64,000 nt of DNA from Gammaproteobacteria bacterium UBA3067 (GTDB lineage: Bacteria > Pseudomonadota > Gammaproteobacteria > Pseudomonadales > UBA3067). The notes beneath the pieces were generated by a model. That model saw only the letters and a program-made list of their open reading frames with translations, was not told where the DNA came from and searched no databases. The position numbers were made by a program, and so were the translations under genes. The stretch is from NCBI GenBank assembly GCA_002366835.1, contig DFBZ01000060.1, forward strand, positions 1 through 64,000, written 5' to 3'. Below, in pieces: positions 18,569 to 28,093 of this stretch. The stretch's first letter is position 1; every line of letters starts with the position of its first letter.

Positions 18569-18618
18569 GCCAGAACAGCTTCTCAGTAAAACACTTAGAC
18601 AAATCGAGATTATTGTTG

Positions 18619-19353
18619 ATGTTAATATATGGTCATCGTGGTGCAAAAGGAGAAGCACCGGAGAACACCCTCAGTGGCTTTGCCTTTCTACGCAAACAGG
18701 GAATCCACCGTGTTGAACTGGATATTCAGCTTGATAAAAATGGCGAGCCCATCGTCATCCACGATGACAGCGTAAACCGCACCACCAATGCCAGAGGAGC
18801 CATCAGCAAGTACGACACCTCCCAATTGGCACAACTGGATGCCCGTGGCCCGTGGAAAAAAAAGTTTCTGGAAACTGATGGCGTACCCAGCTTGACTGCC
18901 GTATTAGATGCCTGGCCAACGCTGGCGTCGATACAGATCGAAGTCAAAAAAATGCCCCTCAACCAAGGGGCCATCGCTGCGCGTCGCATTGTGGAAATCT
19001 GCAAGCATTTTCAGCTACACGAGCGAGCCATTATTACCTCACAACACCTGCCTTTCCTGCAGCACTTACGTGACACCCACTGCGAACAAGCAATGGGCAT
19101 GATCGCCTCAAAATTAACAAAGGGGCTGGTGCAGCATGCCGTAGAGCTGGGCTGTTCGTATTTGTGCTTAAAGTGGAAGGTTTGCAATCAGAGCATTGTG
19201 GAAGAGGCGCATGCGGCGGGTTTACATGTTTCGCTATGGACGATGAATGACCCGACCCATCTAGAGAAATTTCACGCTTGGGGAGTAGATAGCATTATTA
19301 CGGACTACCCCAGCAAGTTCACGCCGGTATTTTCACCAGACAAACAAGGGTAG
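18619..19353 (+). CDS. Glycerophosphodiester phosphodiesterase
   Basis: GDPD-family TIM barrel that hydrolyses glycerophosphodiesters to glycerol 3-phosphate and an alcohol. The catalytic motifs GHRGAKGEAPENT (residues 5 on), VELDIQLDKNG and IHDDSVNRTT are intact. No signal peptide, so it is probably cytoplasmic. ATG 18619 is used; two in-frame TTG codons directly upstream are less likely. It follows DAHP synthase by about 50 bp. Confidence 0.92.
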   Translation: MLIYGHRGAKGEAPENTLSGFAFLRKQGIHRVELDIQLDKNGEPIVIHDDSVNRTTNARGAISKYDTSQLAQLDARGPWKKKFLETDGVPSLTAVLDAWPTLASIQIEVKKMPLNQGAIAARRIVEICKHFQLHERAIITSQHLPFLQHLRDTHCEQAMGMIASKLTKGLVQHAVELGCSYLCLKWKVCNQSIVEEAHAAGLHVSLWTMNDPTHLEKFHAWGVDSIITDYPSKFTPVFSPDKQG

Positions 19354-19419
19354 TAAATAGAAGCGTTTGAAGTTGTTACGAATACTTATGTGACCTGAGT
19401 GGCCACATAAAAAATAATT

Positions 19420-19494
<75 letters not shown>

Positions 19495-19595
19495 ATAATC
19501 TGTTTAAGTCAGGTCGATAGAATAACTATCTGACGCACCTTAGCTGGCTAGCACTTAACTGAGCAATCACCCAAATTAAGCATCACCGAAAAAGG

Positions 19596-19671
19596 TGGCG
19601 TCCCCTAGGGGGTTCGAACCCCTGTTACCGCCGTGAAAGGGCGGTGTCCTAGGCCTCTAGACGAAGGGGAC
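19596..19671 (-). tRNA. tRNA-Glu (UUC anticodon)
   Basis: Minus strand. Acceptor GTCCCCT pairs with AGGGGAC, D-loop TCTAGAGGCCTAGGA, anticodon loop CTTTCAC, T-arm GGTTCGAACCC; CCA is encoded at 19596-19598. The two tRNAs are 101 bp apart and probably co-transcribed, Glu first. Confidence 0.97.
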
Positions 19672-19857
19672 TAAACACTGTCTCTAACAGAGGCGCGTAT
19701 AGTAATGATTAGGACCGCTATCGTCAAGCCTTCGTATTAAATTTCCGCTAAACAGCTGAAAACACCCCCATCGCCAGCCTGCGACAACGCTGCCAAGCCA
19801 TATAAACAAACTAAGCTACACTTACTAAAATTCCTCATACAGCTTAAAGAGCGCGTC

Positions 19858-20640
19858 ATGGATCCGACTATCGTAATGTCAGTTATGCTTGGCTTAATGG
19901 CCTTGCTGCTCGGTGCCTTTTACATAAAGCAAGGCATCGATCAGGCAGAGATGAAGCGCGCAGTACAAGTCGCTCATCATCAAAAGAATGCACGACGTCT
20001 TTTACGTACACTAGACAACATGCCTCCCCAATACTGCAACAGCCTACTACAACAGTTTGTACTGGAAGAGGTGCAAAGAGAGCTTGGCAATATTTTACAA
20101 ATCACCCCCCAAAATAGCGCGATCAAAAGAGAACTGGCTGTTATCCAGGAGCGCCTCACTCAACTTGCTCAAGCCAACGAAGATTCCAACGCAGTCGCCA
20201 TAGACATTAAAACCCTGGAAGAGGCGAACAATATCCGCACCCTCTCCCAGACTCTTTTGAAATATGTCCGTCAACGCTACCAAGCAAACCTGCTAAACAA
20301 AGACACTGCGCAACAACTCAGCAACCACCTAAAAAAAGTCACTGCACAAACAGCTTTAGATCTCTATCTTTTTAAAGCAAAGTCTTTTGAAATAGAAAAA
20401 AAATACCCATTAGCATTGCCTTTTTACCAACGGGCATCACAAGAGCTAGAAAAACACCCCTATATAGAAAAGCACCAGGAACTCGTCACCATGGTGAAAG
20501 AAAAACTCAAACTGATGAACAAACTTGAACATCAGCAGCACGAAGAAAGTGCCGCAAACGAAGAAGAGGCAACCCTAGGTGATGGCCTAGACAGCCTGAT
20601 GGAGGAAGAAGAGGAGAAGTGGAAGAAAAAGTACTTTTAG
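19858..20640 (+). CDS. Hypothetical membrane-anchored coiled-coil protein
   Basis: I do not recognise this 260-residue protein. One N-terminal membrane helix (about 4-24) is followed by a basic stretch with helical, Gln/Leu-rich sequence from about 30 to 225, likely coiled coil or TPR-like (LALPFYQRASQELEKHPYIEK resembles a TPR helix pair). The C-terminus is very acidic and ends in a lysine-rich cap (EEEEEKWKKKYF). It is alone, converging with glutathione peroxidase. Confidence 0.7.
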   Translation: MDPTIVMSVMLGLMALLLGAFYIKQGIDQAEMKRAVQVAHHQKNARRLLRTLDNMPPQYCNSLLQQFVLEEVQRELGNILQITPQNSAIKRELAVIQERLTQLAQANEDSNAVAIDIKTLEEANNIRTLSQTLLKYVRQRYQANLLNKDTAQQLSNHLKKVTAQTALDLYLFKAKSFEIEKKYPLALPFYQRASQELEKHPYIEKHQELVTMVKEKLKLMNKLEHQQHEESAANEEEATLGDGLDSLMEEEEEKWKKKYF

Positions 20641-20696
20641 CTATCAATAGCCCCCTCGCAAATATATCAACGAGACGGCTTTTAATATCAACTCAT

Positions 20697-21185
20697 TTAA
20701 GACGCTAACAAAGCCTCAATATCCTTTTCGATACTTTCCGGTTTATCGGTGGGTGCATAACGACGAATCACCTCGCCATCCGCCCCCACAAGAAATTTGG
20801 TAAAATTCCATTTCACTGCCTTACTGCTCAAGGCACCCGGTGCTTGTTTCTTAAGATATTCATACAAAGGCGCAGTATCATTACCGTTGACATCTATCTT
20901 GCCAAATAAAGGAAAGCTCACATCGTATCGGCTTGAGCAAAAGCTTTTTATTTCAGCCTCGTCACCCGGCTCCTGACTCAGAAACTGATTACAAGGAAAG
21001 CCCAGTATTTCGAAGCCCTTATCACGATACTTGCCATACATGGACTCCAAACCTTCGTACTGAGGTGTTAAGCCACACTTGCTCGCCACGTTCACAATCA
21101 ACAATACCTTACCCTTGAACTCATCAAGCTGACGAGTTTTATGATCAATATCCAAAACAGAGAAATTGTAGAGTTCCGCAGTCAT
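20697..21185 (-). CDS. Glutathione peroxidase (thiol peroxidase, BtuE-like)
   Basis: Reduces peroxides with thioredoxin or glutathione. The peroxidatic Cys37 is in ASKCGLTPQY, with Gln in FPCNQF and Trp in KWNFTKFLV completing the catalytic site. It is a cysteine (not selenocysteine) form of 162 residues with no signal peptide. Confidence 0.94.
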   Translation of the reverse strand: MTAELYNFSVLDIDHKTRQLDEFKGKVLLIVNVASKCGLTPQYEGLESMYGKYRDKGFEILGFPCNQFLSQEPGDEAEIKSFCSSRYDVSFPLFGKIDVNGNDTAPLYEYLKKQAPGALSSKAVKWNFTKFLVGADGEVIRRYAPTDKPESIEKDIEALLAS

Positions 21186-21543
21186 TTTATAAGCTCCAAA
21201 TTATTTTTCTTGTAAAAACCCCGAGTAAACACAGTCTTCGCAAGGCTAATAAATAGATTCAGAAGGAATACATTACCTACGTCCATCTAGCAGGCTGTTG
21301 AAATTCGCTGAATCGCCCACAAAGCCATTGCTTAGCGGGCCAACACTACATTCTCCAAGCAATTTACTCAACTATTTAAGCCGTATGGTTACGAGCACGA
21401 GGGGCCTCATTCCCGTAGCGTCCGCGCTCTGTTTGCGGCCGGTGACACAAATAGCCATCTTCATCAATATCACCAAGATGCCCGCACATGAATGGTGGGC
21501 TTGGGGGTAATAAACAAGCTCAGTATAAATAGATAGATGCTCG
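21186..21543. other. Intergenic region with solo IS5-type end
   Basis: At 21287-21309 the sequence CTAG then CAGGCTGTTGAAATT matches, in inverse orientation, the right end of the IS5-family element at 51543-51561 (19 identical bases). The rest does not match that element, so this is an isolated or different-element end. No intact gene is seen in the interval. Confidence 0.5.
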
Positions 21544-22263
21544 CTAGTGCTTATGTACTGCGTTTCCCTGTGAGTCATAAAAACCGTGTGAATGGTTTTC
21601 GATAAAGCCAAAATTAATCATGCTCGTTAAAAATGGATCCGATTCATTATCACCAATATCGGTATAGTCTACGGTATCGTAACTATTCAGAGCACGAAAC
21701 TTTTCCCGAATTCCTTGCTGTTTTGTACTTGTGGAAAGAAGAGTCCAGGTGCTTGTTCTCTGGTCGCTGGATTCGACGTAAGATTTAATCAGCGCTTTAT
21801 TTTCTAACCATGCCAAGTGGCGCACACCTTTATTTGTTTGTTTTGAGTAGTTCTTTATAAGGTTGCAGCCCTTCCCCGCAGACTTAATAAAACGCATCTT
21901 TGAAATGGCTTCATTTGAAACCAATTGCCGCTTCACACTCCAATCATGAGAGCCACTAATTTCAAGGGGTTGGTATTCAATGCCCCTTTTGTGTTTTTCA
22001 AAAATTTTGACCAGATGAAGCCTATCATTTTTTGTTTTTCCCCACACTTCTGTGACCAGCGTTTTTGGATACCGAATGGCGACTTGATTATTATACCGCC
22101 ACAGCTCCAGGATGTTTTCCTTAGACCCCCCAGGAACTTCAACCCTTATTTTATATGTAGCGACGACAGGGGCTTCGATAGAACAGGTCTTAGCTGCTTC
22201 TGCCCACACAGAGCAAGCTGAGAACAGCCCGAAAACAAGTAACCCTAATGCACTGTTCTTCAT
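21544..22263 (-). CDS. Hypothetical periplasmic protein
   Basis: I do not recognise this 239-residue protein. It has a signal peptide (MKNSALGLLVFGLFSACSVWA, cleavage near AEAAKT), then a mixed beta-rich sequence with three mature-protein cysteine/His-rich points (Cys at the start, KGCNL, a C-terminal NHSHGF and AVHKH). It follows the alkaline phosphatase gene on the same strand beyond a hairpin, so transcription is probably separate. Confidence 0.65.
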   Translation of the reverse strand: MKNSALGLLVFGLFSACSVWAEAAKTCSIEAPVVATYKIRVEVPGGSKENILELWRYNNQVAIRYPKTLVTEVWGKTKNDRLHLVKIFEKHKRGIEYQPLEISGSHDWSVKRQLVSNEAISKMRFIKSAGKGCNLIKNYSKQTNKGVRHLAWLENKALIKSYVESSDQRTSTWTLLSTSTKQQGIREKFRALNSYDTVDYTDIGDNESDPFLTSMINFGFIENHSHGFYDSQGNAVHKH

Positions 22264-22295
22264 TGTATCTTCTCGTATATAGAAAAATTGCGGAT

Positions 22296-22336
22296 AAAAT
22301 AAAAGTGAGACACCCGCGGTGCCTCACTTTTATTTT
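22296..22336. terminator. Bidirectional terminator after phoA-like gene
   Basis: AAAATAAAAGTGAG, a mismatch, then CACC with a CGC loop and the complementary arm (GGTG...CTCACTTTTATTTT) make a long stem flanked by A/T runs on both sides. It lies 49 bp past the phosphatase stop. Confidence 0.85.
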
Positions 22337-22384
22337 GCTATCAGAGGTGGAATTAAACGGTAGATAAAACCGGCTAGCGCCTAT

Positions 22385-24007
22385 TTAATTTCCAGGTTTT
22401 ACTAATTGTATGGTCGCTTTTTTGGAAAGCCGAGCAGCCTTATTCATCATATGAAAAATAGCACTTTGCTCATTGGTGCCACTGACTAAATGAGCACCCG
22501 CTCCATTTCCATAAATAGTTACATCCTCCCCAGCATGTGTCTCTGAGCCCAAAGGAACCATTGCTTCCTGGTGGAAACCGGAGGACTCTGTGCTTACGTT
22601 ACTGAGGTCGTTTCGGCTGCCTGCATTCGTAGCTTGCGCGTATGCTGCATCGGCGTTGGTTTCAGCTCCCAAATCCTGGAAGCCCTTACCATTGGTATAA
22701 CCGAGCGTTGTGTAGGGCATGCCGTCAGCAGCCAGCTGGGGTTCTGTTTTCCCTACAGAAACGACTTTCCCCAGAATAGGATTACCACGCTTGGGGTAAC
22801 CTGCAATCGTAAACACGTGACTATGGTCAGCGGTAACGATAACCAAGGTATTTTTCATATCAACGGAATCAATCGCAGCTTTTACAGCTTTCGAAAATTC
22901 AATCGTCTCTGTTAGCGCATTGTATGCACTACCCGCATGGTGAGCATGGTCGATACGACCAGACTCTACCATCAGGAAAAACCCCTTTCTATTATTGTCG
23001 AGCAAATCAATTCCCTTTGCGGTCATTTCGCTTAATGAGGGCTCGCCAGAAATGTCATTGTGCCGGTCTGCCTCATAATGCATGTGAGATTCGTTAAATA
23101 AACCAAGTAGCTGATCAACATTATTGCTATCAATGGAATCAAATCCTGACTGGTCATAAACGTAGCGACCATTTGGATGGGCCTCTTCCCACTCCGCAAT
23201 TAAATTCCTGCCATCGCTACGATCACCTTCGGTGCTACTCACGGCATCGGGGCTATTGTGAGAGGGATCTTTAGGAAGAAAGTGGCGTCGCCCACCCCCC
23301 ATGACTACTTCAATACCATCCACATTGGCATTTTTATAACGAAGCTCGAGCCCGTCTTCAAAATTAACCAACTGCAATGCAATATCTTCACAGCCTGCCT
23401 CCACCGCGTCGGCAGGCATGTCTGATATATCTTCCCAGTTTCGATCAGCTGATTTTGCATAAGTGGCTGCGGGTGTGGCATGAGTGATGCGAGCGGTTGA
23501 AATGATACCGGTTGATTTCCCAGCAATTTCAGCAAGCTCTAATGCGGTCACTAATTCATTACCTGCAACCGTTGCACAATCACCGCGAACGATATCCTCA
23601 TCAACGCCAATCACGCCTATATCTGTTTTCACACCGGATACCATCGCTGTCATCGTGCCTGCAGAATCAGGTGTTTGAGAGTCAACATTGTAGGTTTTTG
23701 CCATCCCTGTATAAGGAAAAAGATCAAAGCTCAGGTTGTTTTCTTCGCCCTGCATTCCCTTTAATTGCCCCTCTAATATTCGGGCAGCGGTTATTGTAGA
23801 AACCCCCATACCATCACCAACAAAAAGGATAACGTTTTTCGCCTTACGTGTTCTCGCCAGTTCTTTTGCAGCAACAGCCGCCGCCCCCTGCTGAAACCAG
23901 GCATTGTCTTTTTGGTGTTGAGGAATTGCACTGGGCATTTGTGCGCATGCAGTGAATGAAGCAGCGAGTGTTACAGCGCCGGTTAGTAGCGTTTGTCGAC
24001 ATTTCAT
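22385..24007 (-). CDS. Alkaline phosphatase
   Basis: PhoA-superfamily phosphomonoesterase, exported. Metal ligand Asp65 (VGDGMG), nucleophile Ser115 (PDSAGT), HATPAATYA, ESGRIDHAHH and TADHSHVF are the metal and phosphate-binding motifs. A signal or lipoprotein-type leader (MKCRQTLLTG..., with FTAC at 18-21) precedes the mature domain. The sequence contains insertions typical of marine forms. ATG 24007 is preferred to the ATG at 24058, which would place residues before the signal peptide. Pho-box-like repeats at 24106-24123 face it. Confidence 0.93.
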   Translation of the reverse strand: MKCRQTLLTGAVTLAASFTACAQMPSAIPQHQKDNAWFQQGAAAVAAKELARTRKAKNVILFVGDGMGVSTITAARILEGQLKGMQGEENNLSFDLFPYTGMAKTYNVDSQTPDSAGTMTAMVSGVKTDIGVIGVDEDIVRGDCATVAGNELVTALELAEIAGKSTGIISTARITHATPAATYAKSADRNWEDISDMPADAVEAGCEDIALQLVNFEDGLELRYKNANVDGIEVVMGGGRRHFLPKDPSHNSPDAVSSTEGDRSDGRNLIAEWEEAHPNGRYVYDQSGFDSIDSNNVDQLLGLFNESHMHYEADRHNDISGEPSLSEMTAKGIDLLDNNRKGFFLMVESGRIDHAHHAGSAYNALTETIEFSKAVKAAIDSVDMKNTLVIVTADHSHVFTIAGYPKRGNPILGKVVSVGKTEPQLAADGMPYTTLGYTNGKGFQDLGAETNADAAYAQATNAGSRNDLSNVSTESSGFHQEAMVPLGSETHAGEDVTIYGNGAGAHLVSGTNEQSAIFHMMNKAARLSKKATIQLVKPGN

Positions 24008-24105
24008 TGGATTTCCCTTCAGTAAATAGCATGTTGAGGAAGGCCTAATGGAAACCAAGCTTGGCCACCCCTTGAAGATTTGCGGCTAAAGACTAGGGCA
24101 GGAAT

Positions 24106-24123
24106 ATGAAGAAATAATGACAT
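24106..24123 (-). promoter_or_regulatory. Pho-box-like site for the phosphatase
   Basis: On the minus strand ATGTCAT, 4 bp, TCTTCAT resembles the PhoB direct repeat CTGTCAT at 10 of 14 positions, about 100 bp upstream of the phosphatase start. Confidence 0.5.
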
Positions 24124-24277
24124 GCTATTCAACAATAAATAGAGCTTGCCAGTGCTCACCGACTCTTTTGATGACAAAGGCAGCCACCACTAGCCCCTGT
24201 ATTTTTCGTTAAAGAGAGCTAGGGGAGCTTCTAAAAATATGCACACATTTAGATGCGTGCAGTTCAAAAATTAAACT

Positions 24278-24295
24278 GCGTCATTTTATTGTCAT
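24278..24295 (+). promoter_or_regulatory. Pho-box-like site for the lipoprotein
   Basis: GCGTCAT, 4 bp, TTGTCAT matches the PhoB direct repeat at 11 of 14 positions, 51 bp upstream of the lipoprotein ATG. Confidence 0.55.
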
Positions 24296-24346
24296 AACTA
24301 TTGGGGAAAATCGATCGTTTCTAGTATTCGTAAGGTGGAGTGAGAA

Positions 24347-26653
24347 ATGCCGATAGATTTTAAATTTAAAAATACAGCCCTTGCACTGACAGTAATTGCA
24401 GCGACTGTATCAATGGTCGCCTGTGACTCGACTGAAGAGGAGGAAGACTTTCCGGAGCAGCATTCTTTTAATCGTGTTAGTAGCTTTCCTGTTTATCTAA
24501 ACAGCGACATTGCAAATGAAACCGTAGCTGAAATTGTCGCTGCTGCGGATGGCGGCAACACACTTGTATACACCGATGGCAAACTGGAAAAAATTGGCTT
24601 TGTTAATATCACGGATGTTACCGCGCCGACCCCAGCAGGCAGTATCGACGTGGGGGGTGAGCCAACTTCGGTAACCGTTGTTGGCAACTATGCTTTGGCG
24701 GCGGTTAACACGTCTATCGATTATGTGAATACCAGCGGAAATCTAGTGGTGATTGATATCACTACAAAAGAAGTGCTTGAGACAATCCCCTTGGCGGGTC
24801 AGCCGGATTCTATCGCAGTATCACCTGATGGCCTTTACGCTGCGGTGGTCATTGAAAATGAACGTGACGAAGACTTGGAAGATGGTGCTCCGCCACAAGC
24901 GCCGGCCGGCTTGCTGCAAATTATAGATCTCGAGGGTAACCCTGCTGACTGGGCCATCCGTGATGTCAGCCTGACAGGGCTTGCTAGTCTCTACGGAGAT
25001 GACCCAGAGCCCGAGTATGTGGATATCAATGACGACAATATTGCCGTCATCACGCTACAGGAAAATAACCATATTATTCTGGTTGATCTGAGTGATGGCA
25101 GTATCATTAATCATTTTGGTGCGGGCTCTGTCGATCTTAATAATATCGACACCGAAAAAGATAGCCGGATAGACCCGACTAAAAGTTTGGTAAATGTACT
25201 GCGTGAACCTGATGGCGTGAGCTGGGTCGGCAACAATCGCTTTGCAACTGCAAACGAAGGTGACCTCAATGGTGGCAGCCGTGGTTTTACCGTGTTTAAT
25301 CTCGACGACAGTGTGTTTTACGAATCAGCAGAATCAGTTGAGCATATCATTACTCGCCATGGCCATTTTCCAGATAAACGTGCGGGTAAAAAAGGCAATG
25401 AGCCAGAAAATGTAGAGTATGCTGTTTTCGGTGCAACAGAGTATTTATTTGTTGGTTCCGAGCGCTCCAGCGTAGTGCTGGTTTATCGTATTAGCGACGA
25501 CGCTGACCCACAGTTTGTGCAATTATTGCCTGCATCCGTAAAGCCTGAAGGCCTACTGGCCATTCCAGAGAGAGATCTGTTTATTGCTGCGGGCGAAGCA
25601 GATGAACGGGGCGACAAGATTCGTTCCGCTTTAACCATCTACCAACTAGAAAAGGGCAACGCTGACTACCCTACTCTAACATCTAACAATGATGATGCTG
25701 GCCGACCTGTTGGCTGGGGTGCTCTTTCTGGCCTTACCATGGATTTACAAGACAGCAACACAGCCTACACGGTGTCAGATAGCTTCTATAAATCAAGTCG
25801 AATTTTTGCGATTGATCTTGCAGAAGACCCCGCACGAATCACCCGTGAAATTATCTTAAAGGATACAAACGGTGCACTTGCGGCAGCTGATGCCAGCCTT
25901 GTGAATAACGATAGCGAGCTGACAGTCAACCTCGACCTAGAAGGTATTAGCAGCTCAGAAAATGGTGGTTTTTGGCTGGCTTCTGAGGGAAGTGGCACCA
26001 TTGGCGATACGGACAAACCCTTTAAGTTTGAAAATATGCTGGTAAATGTTTCCCCGACCGGAACGATCGAACAAGTCATCACCTTGCCGACAGAGACAGC
26101 AAATCGGCAATTACGTTTTGGCTTTGAGGGGGTGACATCCGTCATAAGCGATACAACAGAATTGCTTTATGTTGTCTTCCAACGAACATGGAGTGGAGAC
26201 AAGGCCAATCACGCTCGTATTGGCCAGTACAACACCGCGACAGATAGCTGGCAGTACTTCTACTATCCATTGGATGCCGCTGAATCTGACAACGAGGGCT
26301 GGGTAGGCCTTTCTGCCATCACCTCACTTGGAAAAGACATGTTTATGGTGATTGAGCGTGATAACCAAGGTGGGCCGGATGCTGCCATCAAACGGCTTTA
26401 TCAATTCTCCATTGCTGATTTATCTCCTCTTGCTGACGACGGCAGCAATGCAGTGGACTACCCTATCGTCTCCAAAGTATTGGTCGATGATTTGATGGAT
26501 AACCTACTCGCAACGGGGGGGCTAGCTCTGGAGAAAGTTGAGGGCTTGACGGTGACCCCAGATGGCACCGTATTGGTGATCAATGATAACGACGGTGTTG
26601 ATGACTCAAATGGCGAGACCCAGTTACTACGTTTAAAAGAATTGCTGCAATAG
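24347..26653 (+). CDS. Phytase/esterase-like secreted lipoprotein
   Basis: Large 768-residue lipoprotein: leader ends at VSMVAC, giving a lipid cysteine at about residue 26, then an acidic linker. The first part (about 40-430) has repeated beta-propeller-like strands (LVVIDITTKE, SIAVSPDGLYAA, IILVDLSDGS). The second part (about 440-768) matches the esterase-like phytase domain (PVGWGALSGLTMD, EGISSSENGGFWLASEGSGT, EGLTVTPDGTVLVINDND). It is divergent from the alkaline phosphatase and likely works with it in phosphate scavenging. A terminator follows. Confidence 0.82.
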   Translation: MPIDFKFKNTALALTVIAATVSMVACDSTEEEEDFPEQHSFNRVSSFPVYLNSDIANETVAEIVAAADGGNTLVYTDGKLEKIGFVNITDVTAPTPAGSIDVGGEPTSVTVVGNYALAAVNTSIDYVNTSGNLVVIDITTKEVLETIPLAGQPDSIAVSPDGLYAAVVIENERDEDLEDGAPPQAPAGLLQIIDLEGNPADWAIRDVSLTGLASLYGDDPEPEYVDINDDNIAVITLQENNHIILVDLSDGSIINHFGAGSVDLNNIDTEKDSRIDPTKSLVNVLREPDGVSWVGNNRFATANEGDLNGGSRGFTVFNLDDSVFYESAESVEHIITRHGHFPDKRAGKKGNEPENVEYAVFGATEYLFVGSERSSVVLVYRISDDADPQFVQLLPASVKPEGLLAIPERDLFIAAGEADERGDKIRSALTIYQLEKGNADYPTLTSNNDDAGRPVGWGALSGLTMDLQDSNTAYTVSDSFYKSSRIFAIDLAEDPARITREIILKDTNGALAAADASLVNNDSELTVNLDLEGISSSENGGFWLASEGSGTIGDTDKPFKFENMLVNVSPTGTIEQVITLPTETANRQLRFGFEGVTSVISDTTELLYVVFQRTWSGDKANHARIGQYNTATDSWQYFYYPLDAAESDNEGWVGLSAITSLGKDMFMVIERDNQGGPDAAIKRLYQFSIADLSPLADDGSNAVDYPIVSKVLVDDLMDNLLATGGLALEKVEGLTVTPDGTVLVINDNDGVDDSNGETQLLRLKELLQ

Positions 26654-26675
26654 CTTTAAAAGCACTGATTAGAAG

Positions 26676-26711
26676 GCCTACATCGTATCTACTTACCGGG
26701 TAGGCTTTTTT
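26676..26711 (+). terminator. Terminator after the phytase-like gene
   Basis: GCCTAC (26676-26681) pairs with GTAGGC (26700-26705), then six T residues. The loop is 18 bases. Confidence 0.75.
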
Positions 26712-26826
26712 ATTTCTATTGCATGGCTTAACGCGGGTCTGTCGCGGAAAGAAAAAGCAGCGCTAGATTTCACGGCAACCCAGGCAGCTTTTTAATAACA
26801 TCCGCTTTATTGCCTTTGTCCTCCCA

Positions 26827-28041
26827 TCACGCTGAAAATTTTAACGCGCTGCTCAAAGGCTGGCCTAGATGCTTGGGCTGAACTTTTGTCAAAGACACTG
26901 AGCCACACTTTTGAAAATGACAAAATTGTGTAATGGCATCGATAAGCGCGGCAATCAGCAAGTCTTGATCAACACACGGCTTCTCCAGATAAAGTGATTT
27001 GATTTCTAAGTGGCTGGTTTTTCGATCGGCTTTACAATCCATCCGCCCAACAAACTCATCTCGGTAAAGTAGCGGTAGGGAAAAGTAGCCATACTGACGT
27101 TTAGCGGCGGGAACATAGCATTCTATTTGATAGTCGTATTGAAACAGGGACGTGAGTCGTTCCCGCTGAATAACACAGTTATCGAAGGGCGAAAGAATCA
27201 GCACGCGGTTTTTCACAGGAGGAAGGCCGCGTTCGAGCGCGCCTGCTTCCAATATAAATACTTCACCAGTGGGCAACTGCACTTGTTCTAAAGTGCCCTG
27301 TGCCAACCTTTCATTTACCAAGCTTTTCACAGCTTTGCGTAGTTCAGCGCTACGGCGCTGGTAGGTCAGCCCTTTCATAGACACGAGACCATGACAGCGT
27401 AACTGTTGATCTAATATGTGTTCGGCAAATTCTTCCATGCTGGGCATTTGCGAGTTTATATGAGGCGGCAGTACCCGTTCGGTGAGATCATAAACTTTTT
27501 GAAAGCTATCGCGACTCCTGATCATCAGATCACCTTCCATATACAACTGCTCGAGTGCCTTTTTGGCTGGCTTCCAGTCCCACCAACCTGCTCGCTTCTG
27601 GGCCTTAGTGTTTATATCTCGGGACTTTATCGGGCCATCTGAACGTATGTGTGCCAATAGCTCAGCCATAAGCTTTCTATCAGGGTTTCGATACCAATGG
27701 ATTTGGCCGCTTTTAATGGCGTGCTTGTAGGGTAACGAGAAACGAAAATCAGCAATGGGTATAAATGCTGCCGCGTGTACCCAATACTCAAAAACATCCC
27801 CATCAAGCAACATCTGATTTGTCATAACTGGCTTGAATCCCGGCACTCTGGAGTAGAGGACATGGTTGTGTGCTCGCTCCACCACAGATAGGGTGTCAAT
27901 CTGAACATATCCTATGTGCCTGATGGTTTTCCGTGCTCCATCCAAACCACGCCCATAGGGTTGTGCCTGAAGCAAACCCTGTGCAGTGAGGGCAAGGCGG
28001 CGTAAACGTGCTAGCTCTTGAGGATGTTTTATTTCAACCAT
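26827..28041 (-). CDS. ycaQ: YcaQ-type crosslink-repair DNA glycosylase
   Basis: Winged-helix (HTH_42 family) DNA glycosylase that unhooks interstrand DNA crosslinks. The catalytic QxD motif is Gln47-Ile48-Asp49 in GYVQIDTLSVVERAHNHVLY. Length 404 residues is as in E. coli YcaQ. It lies just after recD on the same strand, about 50 bp away, a sensible DNA-repair neighbourhood. Confidence 0.9.
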   Translation of the reverse strand: MVEIKHPQELARLRRLALTAQGLLQAQPYGRGLDGARKTIRHIGYVQIDTLSVVERAHNHVLYSRVPGFKPVMTNQMLLDGDVFEYWVHAAAFIPIADFRFSLPYKHAIKSGQIHWYRNPDRKLMAELLAHIRSDGPIKSRDINTKAQKRAGWWDWKPAKKALEQLYMEGDLMIRSRDSFQKVYDLTERVLPPHINSQMPSMEEFAEHILDQQLRCHGLVSMKGLTYQRRSAELRKAVKSLVNERLAQGTLEQVQLPTGEVFILEAGALERGLPPVKNRVLILSPFDNCVIQRERLTSLFQYDYQIECYVPAAKRQYGYFSLPLLYRDEFVGRMDCKADRKTSHLEIKSLYLEKPCVDQDLLIAALIDAITQFCHFQKCGSVSLTKVQPKHLGQPLSSALKFSA

Positions 28042-28093
28042 TTATACCCAATGCTCCGGCATACTTACAATTTTGAAAATACATTAATCCCAA

